Below are positions 1 to 12,500 of a DNA stretch of 64,000 bases, in pieces. A model generated the notes under the pieces. It ran no database searches, was not told where the DNA came from, and worked only from the letters and a program-made list of their open reading frames with translations. Numbering within the stretch: the stretch's first letter is position 1; every line of letters begins with the position of its first letter. The DNA is from Branchiostoma belcheri. Lineage: Eukaryota > Chordata > Leptocardii > Amphioxiformes > Branchiostomatidae. A program made the translations under genes and the position numbers. Where the stretch lies: the NCBI RefSeq assembly GCF_001625305.1, contig NW_017802935.1, positions 3,020,163 to 3,084,162 of the forward strand. The letters are read 5' to 3'.

Positions 1-2419
1 TGTCTAGCCCTTCTCTATGGAAACATAACTGAATACTCACCGTCTTTCTAACATGCCTTTATCCTAAGAATTTAACCTCAACCATGGCTTAATTTGCATG
101 CAGATTGCTTGTTAGGTCAGTTATGACAAAATTACAATTATTTTAGCCATTGGCACCATAGTTTCCATACATTTTTGTACATTTCTAGTCTGTACTGTTC
201 TTTCAACAAAGATTAAAATGCCAGCAAGAACTGATCTTTACCATAATGGTACATCAAATGTCTCCTTGGCCCTATAATCTTGTCACAGTAATTTTAATTC
301 TCTCAAGGAATATTACACCATTACTGGAATTTATCATGTTGTCTCATAGGGCATCAGGTGCTGAATGGGTGCTTGCCTCAAATGAGCAATTAAGGGAGAC
401 CCTCTAAGGACATTTAGATGGAATGATAAAGAAATAGGTCAGATACGGGAGAAACTTTGATTTAAATATCAAGAGATCATCTCAAATTAAAATAAATTTT
501 TAAACATACAATAACACAAAATATCATAGATGCACATCAATGTTGTTACTAGTTACCATCTTTGCCTAATCTAATCGTTTGGATGTTTCACTTTTTTCCT
601 TCAGTAAAATGTGCTTTTTGCTTGATGGTAGACATATGCATATTTACGCAGGTTCAACTTTGCTTATAAGGTCATTACGATTTCAAATTCAGGTCTTGGA
701 TTTGAAAATAATGCTGCATGAACTGTACTACTTGCCCCTTTGTGTTTCTAAATATAGCCATATGCAAGATTTTCCCCCAGCCCCCGTTTTTACTTGCTGT
801 TTGGTTCCTTTTGTGCCTATTCCACAAGTAATTACAAAAAGATGATTTCCCTTTTGATCACCTCAGTGCGTCAGCAAATTTCAGCTAAAAGGTCACAAGA
901 GCCCCAAGACATGATTTAATGTGGCTGACTGCATTACTTGTAAGCCTGGATACCATCTTATATTCACCGGCATATGTGTTCTGCTTCATGTGTTGCTTGG
1001 CAAGTTGGCACAATTGTTTTTAGATAGCAAATCTGATGTTTTAACAATCCAGTAGTAAGGATGATAGAATGTAGTGCGTTTATCTTTTTTTAATAAAATA
1101 TAGTGTCTTATTACAGTTCCAGGATTCAAAATATTTTCTTGCGATGCAGGATTTTTTGGGGGATGAATAACAACTCTCAATGCTAAAAGAATACTGTCTC
1201 TGCATGATGAATTACATATTGTTCAACGGAAATAAAGTATTTATAATTGTTTAACAGTATGTAAAATATAATGTTGCACAGAAGCACAATTGTGTCGGTA
1301 TTAGGAAATTAAAAACATGAATCGGTCTTTTGGGATCTGGCAAAGACCCAAACCACTTATGTACACAAGATAACTACTGGTAAGGCAAGGGTGAGATGGG
1401 TTGAGTGAGGAAGTCAGTACTGCTTTTTTCTCCAAGAAAATACTTTCTGTCATTCAAGACAAAGATAGGATGTCCCACCAGTTTAAATAATACTGAACAA
1501 GACGGTTTACTTGAAAACAGTTGAAAACACAGCCTGTACCTTCTAAGTTGGCACCCAGGGTATCTAGGGTTGATGATCAGTCTGATACAAGTGTTCCTCA
1601 CAACTCAATGTTTGACTTTTGTCCTTTTGCCAAATTGCCAAATGTCCAAGAACAAAGGTATGATGTTGCTACTCTAGTAGGTTTGTTGGTGCATACTGTA
1701 CATTTTTTAATATCTTTGGTTATTTTCACAATGTTGTAGTAACCTCTCTACAACAAATTCATTACACCACAGATATGCATTTACAATGTATAGCTGCTGT
1801 ACTGAGTTGTTATGAAAACAATTTTACTTATAATGCAGCAATATTTTCTTTTAAAAGCTTCATTATCAAAATCAAGTCTATCAAGCTATCTTTGTTTCCA
1901 ATACAGAACAGTGAGATAATTTCAGACATGCCATATTGTGGTCAGATTAATACTTATACATTAGTTAAGCATATTCAAACATCTGCTACCTTCTACCTTT
2001 GTTAATGATTAAAATGATAACTTCTCTGAAAGGGTAGCAGCTGGTAATTAAATTGCATGCCAAAAAAGGTTCCAGTTTTGCAATACCACCTACGCACCTA
2101 CCATCTTGTATTGACACAAAGCTGTTCAGTTCTCTTGATATTTTTGAATCTTCTAAATGTAATGGTTGAGAGAGACTATAATTTGGCTATACAAGGAATT
2201 TGGATAAAAACTTCCTGCAAGGCTGGAAATACCACCCGCACATATACTGGTTAGTGCAGGTAAAATTGGGGTTGTGCAGGTATTTCTGATACCTAACCTG
2301 TACTGGACCATGTACTGGGTTTATACATGTATGTACATGTAGGTGTTTGTGGATTTTTATTTGCTGTATTGACCACTACCATTTATGTAGTATGAAAATA
2401 CTAAATAATGGCAATCTTT

Positions 2420-2525
2420 TCTGAAAAGTTTTTAGTATGATCCATACTTCCAAAATTCTGAGTGGTGCAGGTAAAATTTACCTGCACCTGTGCAGGTATG
2501 CGGAAAAAAGTATTTCATGCCCTGG
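2420..2525. repeat. Dispersed repeat, GTGCAGGTAA type
   Basis: The segment contains GAGTGGTGCAGGTAAA, a nearby inverted ACCTGCAC and a trailing run ending in TTTCATGCCCTG. A diverged relative lies at about 56445-56605 (GAGTGGCGCAGGT, TGCAGGTAATTTTC, TTTCAAGCCCTG). Two copies 54 kb apart with the same order of sub-motifs suggest a dispersed element. Its ends are not defined. Confidence 0.4.
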
Positions 2526-2678
2526 GCATGTCTTTTCACAAACAGAAAAATGAAATGTGGTGGACTAATATTACACGTAGTAGTTTCCAGACAATCCATA
2601 TTGCTGAAGTCTAAATAGTCTATCACAATGCCGAGCAGCTAACTGTGTGAAACAAGTCTACATTTTCAAGGCCAAAAT

Positions 2679-2728
2679 CTGTATCTGTATAGCTGGTGTA
2701 CCCGCCCTTTGGTGTAACACACCAGCTA
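2679..2728. repeat. Short dispersed palindromic repeat, copy 1
   Basis: CTGTATCTGTATAGCTGGTG is followed by an imperfect palindrome centred on CGCCCTTTGG and by ACACACCAGC. The same unit occurs at 6311-6360, 20257-20305 and 21227-21271 in both orientations, so this is a dispersed element rather than local chance. Confidence 0.6.
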
Positions 2729-3887
2729 AAATACTTAATGAAACATAATCAGCCTACATAACCTTTACCAGCTGTAAGAATTTGTTTTACTAAAAACCTG
2801 AAACCTGTGTGTTTATTTGGATCTCCCAAGTCCCACCTAGATTTGCAATTCTCTTAGTACAAGACCAGAAAGCTAATGATATGGAAGATAGCCTAATATA
2901 CTATGATCCCCATTTGTCCCAGTGCGTTTATGTAACATGTAACAAAGGAGTTGACGTGTGTGTCTCCTTTAAATGCCACGACTCATTAATGTCCATGCAA
3001 TCTAAATTGGATTCTGTCTTCGGCCCCGCATTTAATTGAATTCCTTTCACCCATATTGTAAAGCTAATATAACTGACCTAATTTTCAACTGTAATGCATG
3101 TTCATGACTGTCCACGATACCTTTTCGTGCGTCACTTTGCAGAAATGAATTGGACGTTAGTGGACGGTTTTCTTCAATGATGTGCATCGTAGCACAGAAA
3201 TGCAGGTGTTCTGCCTTACTTCCGACCCCACCTGTAGAAACCCAAGCCCTGGCCATCTTCACCCCAACTTGTTCGGGTGCTACTTGACACCTGGGTACTC
3301 AGGAGGACCCTTTGTTTGTCACCTGTGTGGAAAGCCGGCTCTGTTTGTGTAGGGAGAGCCTCCACTCTCACAACCTCACCTTAACCTTAACAACTCCACA
3401 TCTATCTACCTGCAGTTGGGCGGCGGGTCCAGCGTGATTTCTGCCAGCTCTTTCTGGATCCTGCACAAAACAATGCCAGGAACAGGTGAGAGTTACCCAG
3501 AGGGAAATATCCCTGCCCCCAAAACAACTGGAGACGCGATAAAATAAACCATGAGAAGAAGCTGACAAAGGAAGGCGACATAATCACTGTGCAAAGTACA
3601 CACACAAGATGGCCGCCTCAGCTGACCCTCCCGTTATTTCATGCACCACCATACTCCCTTTCCCGCCCTTAAACACCACCAATTCCACATCCACGTCAAA
3701 CTAGACTTTCCAACCAACAAGATGGTATAAATCGGGCCGACTTCCCCCACTTCTGTGTCCAACAGTACAAGGTTTTAGCTTATATGCAAATGAGCTGATT
3801 GGCAGTATTACAAGGAGAGGCTGGCATGATTAATCGTGATAGAAAATGCAGCGTCGCTATGTTATTAATGCCGAATTGATCTGGTAC

Positions 3888-4018
3888 CTCTTAGCGCTGG
3901 TGGACAGCGCCTTGGTGGACTTGAGCAGCTTAAGGTTGTTGTCTCTCTGGTCCTTGGGCCTTCGGGAAGAGTTGGAGGAAGAACTTGAAGACGTCCCGGC
4001 TTGCTCGGCTGCAGACAT
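3888..4018 (-). CDS. UBE2E: Ubiquitin-conjugating enzyme E2 E-type, first coding exon (partial)
   Basis: The minus-strand reading frame opens MSAAEQAGTSSSSSSNSS and ends KALSTSAKR at a consensus donor (AG|GTACCAG at 3888/3887). In vertebrates the UBE2E1/2/3 enzymes share exactly this layout: a Ser-rich, charged N-terminal extension followed by LSTSAKRIQKELA, where the UBC fold begins. The family transfers ubiquitin (UBE2E also interacts with ISG15 pathways) through a catalytic cysteine that would lie in later exons, outside the window. The start at 4018 is chosen because the family begins with a short Ser-rich extension. An upstream in-frame ATG at 4072 would add about 18 residues. The exon ends in phase 2, as expected for a split AAG AG|N codon. 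Overlapping plus-strand ORFs are shadows. The call rests on one exon and is therefore moderate. Confidence 0.7.
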
Positions 4019-6310
4019 CTTCAACAGAGATCGGCTTTCCCGGGGACACGTCTCTGGACGATCGATTACCAAAATACGGTATCAACCCGATCCAACTACG
4101 TCTGGTGCACCCAAGGTCAATGGTTCGAATCCCACCGAGCGAGTCTGTGGTGAACTATCTCCGCGATGCCGGGAGATTCAATCTGGTGGTCACGGGTTCT
4201 ATTCCTGAAGGAAATGATCACACATCCGCTATTTAGTTACCATCCCCCATGTGTCAGCCCCGGGAAACCTTCCCTTTAAAATTAGGCATTTAAAAATTAA
4301 AAACCCAAACACTGCTGTCAACACCTTTCTAACAAAGAACATGAGTTTGTGAACGTGGCTAAGATGAAGGATCTTGTTTGATTACTACTTGGATAGAATT
4401 TGATAAGAGGTTAACGTTACTTTCAATAGCAAAATGCCTCATCAAAAAGCACAGAAGCCAATCGACCGGCTTAAGACAATCACTTCTAGTCGTCTTTTCG
4501 TGACAAAAGGCGGGAAGATCTCACCGTTTCCTGGGACTAAGAGAGCGAGGGAAGGCCTTGGGCTACCACTTGTCCACGATTTGGGCGAAATAAAGCCGAG
4601 AAATTCCGAATTTCGGCGGACAGAAGCCCAACAACCCGCGTGTCTTGTTGCCAGCGCCGGCTGTTCTATCACCCTCCCTCCGGAACTATCACAATTAGGC
4701 GGAAACGAGCCATTCGCTTTCTTTGTTCTCCGTCTCTCTAAAAATCCACCCAAACCTCGCCACATGTAATCTAGCCTTTACTTTCAGATCAGAACACTGT
4801 CTAGTCAGTAAAGGGAACGGGTAAAATGTTGGCAAATGTTTCAGGAAAGTCGAGTAAATCTTTTGATAGTGGATTTAGGGAGGGAGAGCAAATAGGGAAA
4901 CTGCTAATGTACTCTGGGAATTAGCTGATAATGCCCTGGCGACTGTGATACGCAGGGGTTTTTATAAGCAAGCCAGAAATAAAGGGTTTGGGTCCTTCTG
5001 CGATAAATTGCAATAATTAGGGGAATATCTAGATACAGAGTTCCATGCCGGGAGGGCGAGCGAAGAAATGAATAGCCATGCTAGCAAAATTTGCGACACA
5101 GACTGAGAAAAAAAATCCTAAATCCCAAATGATCCCAATCGACATTACACCACAATAATTTCTTCTTTAGACGTAAATTACTATAACCCGCATTTTCGGT
5201 TATATTTCCCGCATTTTGGGACGAGTTGAAATGACGAAAAAAAATATTTTATCTTCCCTGCAACCTGTTGTGCAGCACAACACTTGATTGACATGTCATT
5301 GGTTACGTGGTATGCCACGAATTTTTACTGAACTCTCTTCATGATACCAGAGACAATATGTAGAAATTATATAACATATAGAGGCGCTATAAACTGATGT
5401 CTACTATTTGAATTTGATAGTCAACAACCTGGAGTGGCAATCACAAAAATTGTGAAGTGTAGATATTAACGTTAGCCAAAGTTGTACGTAATTTTGGGAG
5501 TTCAAATAAAATGTTGGTGCTTTGGGAACACTGAATAACACTGTTCTTGCAAGAAAGACCCCTTAGAACGCTGGGCTGACTGTTCAGAGTCCCTAGATAG
5601 TCATTAAAATCATTACGGTCGTTATTTTTAGATCTCAAGTCTTTCAAGTAGGGGCTTTTTCAATAATCATCCCAAGGGGTGTGACTTGGGTTTTCAGTAT
5701 CTTGTAATTTGGTTTTTCAGTATACCAGTACCTCCTTGTATCAAACTCCTTACCAGTTCCATGTTTTCAGTTGCAAAACTTATAACTTTTTCATTGCCAT
5801 GCAGGGAAAATGCCTCCTCCCCCTGTCAGGTTGGTAATGGAATGTCCCTAATGTTTCCATGGAGATTATAAAATGTAGATGACATTTAGCCTTATGTATT
5901 GTAAGGCTTAAGGGAAAATCTCCACATATCCTGTGAACATAATTGATTTGCAGCATTTTGCCACCCCTCTACCATAGTTAATGGTCAGTCCCTAATGTAC
6001 TGATGAATCTTTGTATAGAGGACTGTGGTAATAGCTTATTTTATTGTTATTGCAGGTTGATGATGACACAGATGGAAAATAATGATTCTATAATAAGATT
6101 ACAGTAACTATTTTCTTCTTAATTTTTTGTTCCCAAGATGAAAATTTTGGTGCTATGGCTAGAATCAAAGTATAAATTCTACTATTTTTTCTTCATTTTT
6201 TACTATAGCATTATACAGTACTAACCTGAATATATGTACACAAATGTCATATGTTGCCACTGCACAAGATGCTTGCTCATATAAACTTGATAATGCCTGA
6301 GTGAATAACC

Positions 6311-6360
6311 CTAGCTGGTGTGTTACGCCGAAAGGCGGTTATATCTGCTATACAGATACA
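6311..6360. repeat. Short dispersed palindromic repeat, copy 2
   Basis: TAGCTGGTGTGTTACGCCGA precedes AAGGCGGTTATA and TATACAGATACAGA. It contains the best-preserved palindrome of the four copies (CGCC..AAAGGCG). The orientation is opposite to that at 2679. Confidence 0.6.
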
Positions 6361-8405
6361 GAATGTGTATGGCAAGACCTTCCAACCTAAAGATGTCAGA
6401 AGAAATTTTCCAGTAATCTTGCTGTAGTGTAGCCTTGTGGTCATAGTGTAAGGATACCCTGTACCCTTATGTATATTGATCCCTTTGAAGTGCTACACAC
6501 AACATCTATACACATACAAATCTACCCAACAACTGCTAATAATGCAGTTCAATACAATGTCCTGTGCCAGCTTGTAAGCAATTGCATTTTCTATATTTGT
6601 TGAAATAGATGATAACAATTAAGCTGCAGGTGACTAAGGAACACATGGGCATACATACAGGGAAATGTGCATCACCAACATTATTGATGGTGAGTTTACA
6701 ATCACATCTAGCTTACATCACACCACAAGGCTATTCCCATACACAGACTTGTAACATATGGTATACATTTTATAAGGGTCTTGTGGTTGCCAGCCCTATT
6801 GAATTGTGCAGCATATTCTTTTTATTATACACTAAAGTTTATGAAATATACAATGTAGCTTAGAATACATTGTATGCAAGGAGTTTTAAAGCAAATGAAA
6901 AGCTTATTGTGTACATGCTTCCATAATTAATTCAATAATTGAATAATTCCAAGAAAAATATACCATCACTTTCAAAAACATGTATATAGTCCCCATTTAG
7001 TTTTCGTGTGTTTTGCAGCTAAATCATATTACATGACACATTACATAATATCACTGATACTAATTAAGTCTATTTCTTACTTATGGGTCCATCTTGCATG
7101 AGAAGACAGTATGATACCAATTTCTACTAGGCTCATTTGGCTGCTGAATGATAGTGGAAATGGGCCAAATTGGGTGAACAATTTGGAGTTATAGCCTGCG
7201 CCAAAGAGGGACAATGTGCCAACACTATCCAGCCAATTTGCAGTATTATTTCACCGTCCCCGGGTTTTGATTGATGCTAATTTCATGCGAGCCCCTTTGA
7301 TGCATTACGGTTAACCCCTCGTCACCGGATTAGCCTCTCCGCAGCCATCCACCGCGAAGATGTGGTTGTGCGGACCGCAGATTTGCGTGACCTCTAGCGT
7401 GACCTTCTAAGCCAGAACTGTATAATGTCCATCGGCCTGAATGTGCAGGAAGGGAAAAATCAATAGGCTCTGCCCTCTATGATAGGATCACAGACTCCAT
7501 TATATCTAAGACTGATGCCGCCGCACACAAGTGTTCCAATTCTGCTTCCTACAGGAAATTGTTCCTTGGGTAGTCTTTCAGGGAATGATTGCGGACTTAG
7601 TCCATTTTTAGTGTCAGGTGCAGAGGAAAGCTCCCACTGGACTGTTTGCTTCAATTCTATGTATACTCCCTTGGCAGAGGGAATTTGAATTCTTGTTTTG
7701 GGTGATCTTTAGCAATATTGAGGTTTGGAAATTGTAAAAAATTACTTTTGGTGGTCCTATGAATTATTTTTCCAATTGACCCAAGTAGTAAGACCAATAA
7801 ACCTGTCTATAATGTACCATGGAAAACCCAGGGTTGCCAGAGGAGTACACTGGTATTGAACATAAATGTTTAACCATTTAGTAGTATAAATTTACCAGTA
7901 CTGGTACAAATGTACATTCACCTGTCCATATTTCAATCTCAAAATTCAAATTCCTGAGAAAAACCTACACTTATTTGGCTGTTCCTTTTCATATGTTGGA
8001 TAGGGGACAGGATAAGAAAATAAAGACAGATGTGAGCTTGGAAAAATTGGAGCCAGAACGCCTTTATCAACAACTACTTTACCATATTAGCATTTGTATG
8101 CTAAACGTTAGTTTTATTAAGGTCCGCACGGTGGCGCTTTTTCTCCGTAGTGACCGTCGTAGCATCATTTCTCGTTACCTCCATGGATACACAAGCTGTA
8201 TGATTTGACCAAATGTTGTAGAGAGTGACCTGAGAGACCAGAGGCAGAATAGGCCTGTCGGAGTGGATTAAAAAAACACAACTTCATTCTCCCACCGAAA
8301 GGCGTTTTTACGGGCGTTTTTTTATTGGATCAATGCGTCAAGAATTATGTTCCCAAGGGTCGTTCCATCTTGTGACTGTGTCGGGGGTGGTCAGGTCAAC
8401 TCAAT

Positions 8406-8425
8406 CTAGAGATCGCGATCTCTAG
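8406..8425. other. Perfect 20-bp palindrome
   Basis: CTAGAGATCGCGATCTCTAG is self-complementary with no spacer. It lies in intergenic DNA downstream of the ABI-like gene. It may be chance or a remnant of a transposon end. Confidence 0.6.
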
Positions 8426-9503
8426 CGATTTTACCTGATCGGAGTCTGTACCCTGACGTATCATGGTAATACGTGTACACTGCATATAGCAAGATCGTTT
8501 ACCTAAGCTAAGGCTGTATAGTACGCAATTAAGAAAGCACAGACATTCTCATATCTAATTCGTTTATTTCAACTTCGGGGGAGCAAACTTACGTATTGAA
8601 ATTTAAAATCGATGTAGAAGAACGTAATTTTCAATACAATAGTTTGAACAAAATACACGTATAAAAGAAAAAAAAAAGAAATATAAACCAGACATGAATC
8701 GACTCTACGTCCCTGGAAAATTTGGAAATTCGTGAACCAGTCGGAGAAGAGAAGTCATGGTTACATGTACTTAAATCATAATCAGTAAATCGTTCTTGTT
8801 CTGCTAAATATATCATAGCAACGTTCAACCTCATCATATAAAAAGGTTATCAAATTATAATCGTATCTGTAATCAGTACATTTGTAGTAGGTAGATATAG
8901 TTAATATATACTATACAATAGTCTCATTTACAACACTTAGCTTACTTGTTGCAAATCATGAGTCGATAACGCCACAAATGACACTCAAGAGGCACTCAAA
9001 GACCAGCAAATAAACCAGCTATCAAATGCAAACAAAAGACCACATTGTACTTTTGTGACAAAAAATTATGTGCGTTAATTATCATACTTAACACAGAAGG
9101 TCATCTTCGCTAAATTGCCGATTTCTCAAGTTGGTTGACAAGGATATGATTGAAATTATTTACTCATATTTACAAGTGTGCAAACATCTTCGGAACTCAT
9201 TCAAGCATAAAACACACAAACATTTACGTAATTTTCTAATTCAAAAGTTTTGAAATTAAGTTTAAGGTAACTTCTTGAATGGGAGTTTGAGTTATTATAA
9301 AAACAGAGAAAAATACATGTAATCATATTTTTTCCGATAGCAAACATGATTGTTTGAGGTTACGCAGATTTCTCATGAACAAGTCCAAGGTGAGAAAGTT
9401 TCCATCTATGAGAACGCATATATGGTTTTTGGGATGTTCCATCCAGTGATTGAGAAGGTACATAGTGTTTTTGACCCCCTGAAAAGTGAGTAACCGGTTG
9501 GCG

Positions 9504-12500
9504 CTATGGCGGCGGCGGTGGAAGGTAGTCATTGACGCTGACCCGAACACCTTCCTTTTTGGGGGCCCCGTTTTTATCGCCGGTCCCGCCATGACTTTTC
9601 AGTTTGGCGGCTTTGATCGCTGCCAGGAAACTACTGGTACTTTCGGGCTCGTCATCTTCGGGAGAAGCGAGCGGGGCCACTGCGTCGGCCTTCTGATTGG
9701 TTGACACCTGTGACGGAGGAGGAATCGGAGAAGCTTTCTGATTGGCTGACACCTGTGATGGAGGGGGGATCGGAGAAGCGTTCTGATTGGTCGTTGTCGT
9801 GGATGCTGCGGAGGAGGCTGTACCATTAGCCGGAGGGAGCTTGGGTTTCGCTGGAGGAGGGGGCGGGGCGTGCTTGGGACGAGTCAGAAGAGAACTGTTG
9901 CGATTTAAGGCGAGTTTTGGCGAGCTCTTTCCCCCTGACGGCAAGGTCTTGTACTTTGCACTTGTGGATGGGGATGCGGCACGACCGAATGTGGAATTTG
10001 AGGATATTCTCTCTAACGTCCGAGCTCCGAAAGTCCGCCCGCCGTCGTCTACTCTTTCGTACACGTTTTCGTCGTCGTCGACTTTTCCCTTGGAAGGGCT
10101 TCGTCCCTTCCTGAGCTTGGAGTACATGTCCTCCACGACCTGGTCGGTCTGCGCGTCCTCGTCGTTAATGTCAGGTGGGAGGTTCAACTCTTCCGCTTGT
10201 TTAGCTCGGAATTTATCCAAGTCTACCACTCCAGACAGGCGGCCTACTGACGTTGAGGGGGTCAGAATCAAGCCGTGTCCTAACCTGTCCAGGGAGTTGT
10301 AGTTGACTTTAGGGAATTTCTTCATCTCCACCTTGGTTCGTCTGACGTATTTGGGGCCGTCCACTTTTGGTCGCTCTTCCGTGGGTGGTTTCTTTGCGGT
10401 CATGGCGAAGACGCGTTGTTTGGCTGCGGTCTCTAGTCTGATGTCAGCTTGCTGGAAAGTGTCCAAGAAGAATTGAAGTTATTTCAGCGAAGACTAATTC
10501 AAACGTTACTTATGTCGGAAACAAGAATTCGGAAACAACATCAGCTGTCAAGGAGGTCATGTAATAAAATAACACTTGTGAAAGACGTGGTTAATGATTG
10601 TTTTCCTCAAGGACAAACGAGACCAAACACAATGCTTTGGATTTTTCATGGAGGTAAAAAAGCGTTCAACGTTGAACGTGATACCCACTGACACATATGA
10701 CCTTTTTTTACGTTTTTCTTGTATTGTACGTACCGCATCTAACTGTCCTATGTCAGCGCCCAGCTTCTTGACGGTGTCGTTCTGGTTGTCCAGCACGTTG
10801 ACGAGTGTTTGAGCCAGCAGGTTGATTCGGTAGGCCACGTCCGTCAGGGCCCGGGCCGCCGACTGTCGTGACGAGTCAAACGCCTGGGCGCGGGCATGGG
10901 GAGTCCGGGCCTGCGAGCAGGAACAATCAGCGTTAGTTTTTCAGTTGAGATGAAGGCGATGGTGGTCTGCACTCTTCAGTTACCTCGGAATATATATGAA
11001 TGGCTGAATTACAAATTAAAACCTTTATTGTACATATATGCCCACCGAGTTAAGTACAGGTCACAAAAAGAGGAATAGTTTGTATATACATGTATACCTA
11101 CACACGGATAAATCTAGCACTAGCACTGTAGTCTATTAAAGTAAATTCGCCTTTTTCTCGCTTCTCTGCGATGGTGAAAATGTAAGAATAGACTTGTTTT
11201 AGGATCAGAGGTATAAAACTGGTTTGTTTTGCAAGATCTCTGCGTTTTGTACGTTCACATGTTTTTCCCTGCCTTTTTTTTTTGACGGTAACGTGTAAGA
11301 AAATGCACGTATATTCCCTCCTAACTTCTGCTTATAGATAACCCATAACATTCTTTAGGTTACATGTCAATGTTGCTAGTAGTTCAGTGGATGACTAACT
11401 AGTGACGCCAACACCGCATACTTTTGGCGCCGCGAAGACCACACGTCGCTTCCGCATTCTTAGACTGTTGGTTTCGTCTAAAGGTCAGCATTTCGGGATA
11501 TTTCATTGCTGTCTTAGAGTGGAGTAGAAATGTATAAAAACTACCATTTTGGTGTGTAGTAAGTTACAATAGAACTTATATATGTGTAATATATATAAGT
11601 AAACGTATAGGACTTTAAGAACATGGACTGCATCATTAACAAAGAACGGAATTTCGACCTCTTTTAGAAACGTACACCATGAGAATATCCAGCTAATGGA
11701 AAATCTATCTCTACAATTTGGATCTGTCATTATAACGAATACCATACCCCTCTAGGTCTGAGTCCTGTGTGTATTTTCCTCATGTTTTTGATTAGGGACA
11801 TTCCAACAAAAATTCCATTTTCTGGTGCTGGAAGGTGCTTTTAGTTCAATGTAGAAGAGGCAAAATCCACAATAATATTCCACTACAGCCTTTCATGATT
11901 TGTCCATATAAAAGAACCCTTTTTTTCTGGTCCAGTCTACTTAAGCTAAGGTCCCAATTACGCCGGTGCCCGTCGGGGATGTAGCCCCGGCTGGCCCCGG
12001 CCGGGTTCAGGAGTCGAGCGGGCATCGGCTATCGTGGTCACAATTAAAAGTTTCCTTCAGTAGTATTTTGTTAGAAATTTTGTCATCCTCTTTGGTCGGT
12101 ATCCGGCAGGCACCCGGCAGGTACCCAGCAGATTCTCTGACGATGTCTTGTTTTGACCTATACGTAATGCAGAATTCACGTATTTGTTGTGATCATTTGA
12201 TCTGTGAGGTCACATATTTTAATCAAGTAATCCCCCGCGTAAGTAGAGACGGCGTAAACCAATCAATGTAGCACAGGTGAATCCAGACAGGTGGTAATTA
12301 GGGATGCCACGTAAGCAGGGGAAAGTAATAAAGGGGAGAACACAGGAGAACACAAGGAACTAGTCACACGTTCGGAACCAGGACACGACGCCGGAGGGAT
12401 GGCCCAGCGTCCACGTCGATACGAACCCACTTGGCCCACGTGCCGCGAGAACAGCCCCAGTCGCCTGCCCCGCCGATCGCCGACGGCCCCGCCTCAGCCG

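Larger units (their letters stand above)
1..3887 (-). other. Intron 1 of the UBE2E-like gene (no further exon seen)
   Basis: This stretch lies downstream of the splice donor of the UBE2E-like first exon. I looked on the minus strand for the conserved UBC core (the HPN-like region and the catalytic-cysteine exon) and saw nothing resembling it, so the remaining exons probably lie left of the window. The stretch is AT-rich, has no convincing ORF, and holds two dispersed repeats (2420-2525 and 2679-2728). A short plus-strand ORF opening at 3609 in an AAGATGGCCGCC context stops after about 30 codons and has no support. Confidence 0.5.
4019..9503. other. Intergenic region, UBE2E promoter side to ABI 3' side
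   Basis: The first ~800 bases (to about 4800) are richer in G+C and CpG than the rest and probably hold the UBE2E-like promoter. Both strands are open at 4434-4769, but neither product looks like a protein. A tRNA-like T arm (GGTTCGAATCC) sits near 4122 without a matching D arm or acceptor stem. From 4800 to 9300 the DNA is AT-rich with scattered short ORFs. I see no gene there, only one dispersed palindromic repeat (6311-6360) and a 20-bp palindrome (8406-8425). The ABI 3' UTR should occupy part of 8.6-9.5 kb. Confidence 0.45.

Noticed and set aside
4085-4145. tRNA gene near GGTTCGAATCC
   Set aside because: Only a T arm is convincing; no D arm at the right distance and no pairing acceptor strands.
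3846-4236. Plus ORFs over the UBE2E-like exon
   Set aside because: They are antisense shadows of the minus exon, whose protein matches a known family.
4434-4769. Opposed ORFs of 107 and 111 codons
   Set aside because: Both strands are open because the segment is GC-richer; neither product has a domain or sensible composition.
9787-10302. Plus ORF of 171 codons
   Set aside because: Shadow of the proline-rich ABI exon on the other strand.
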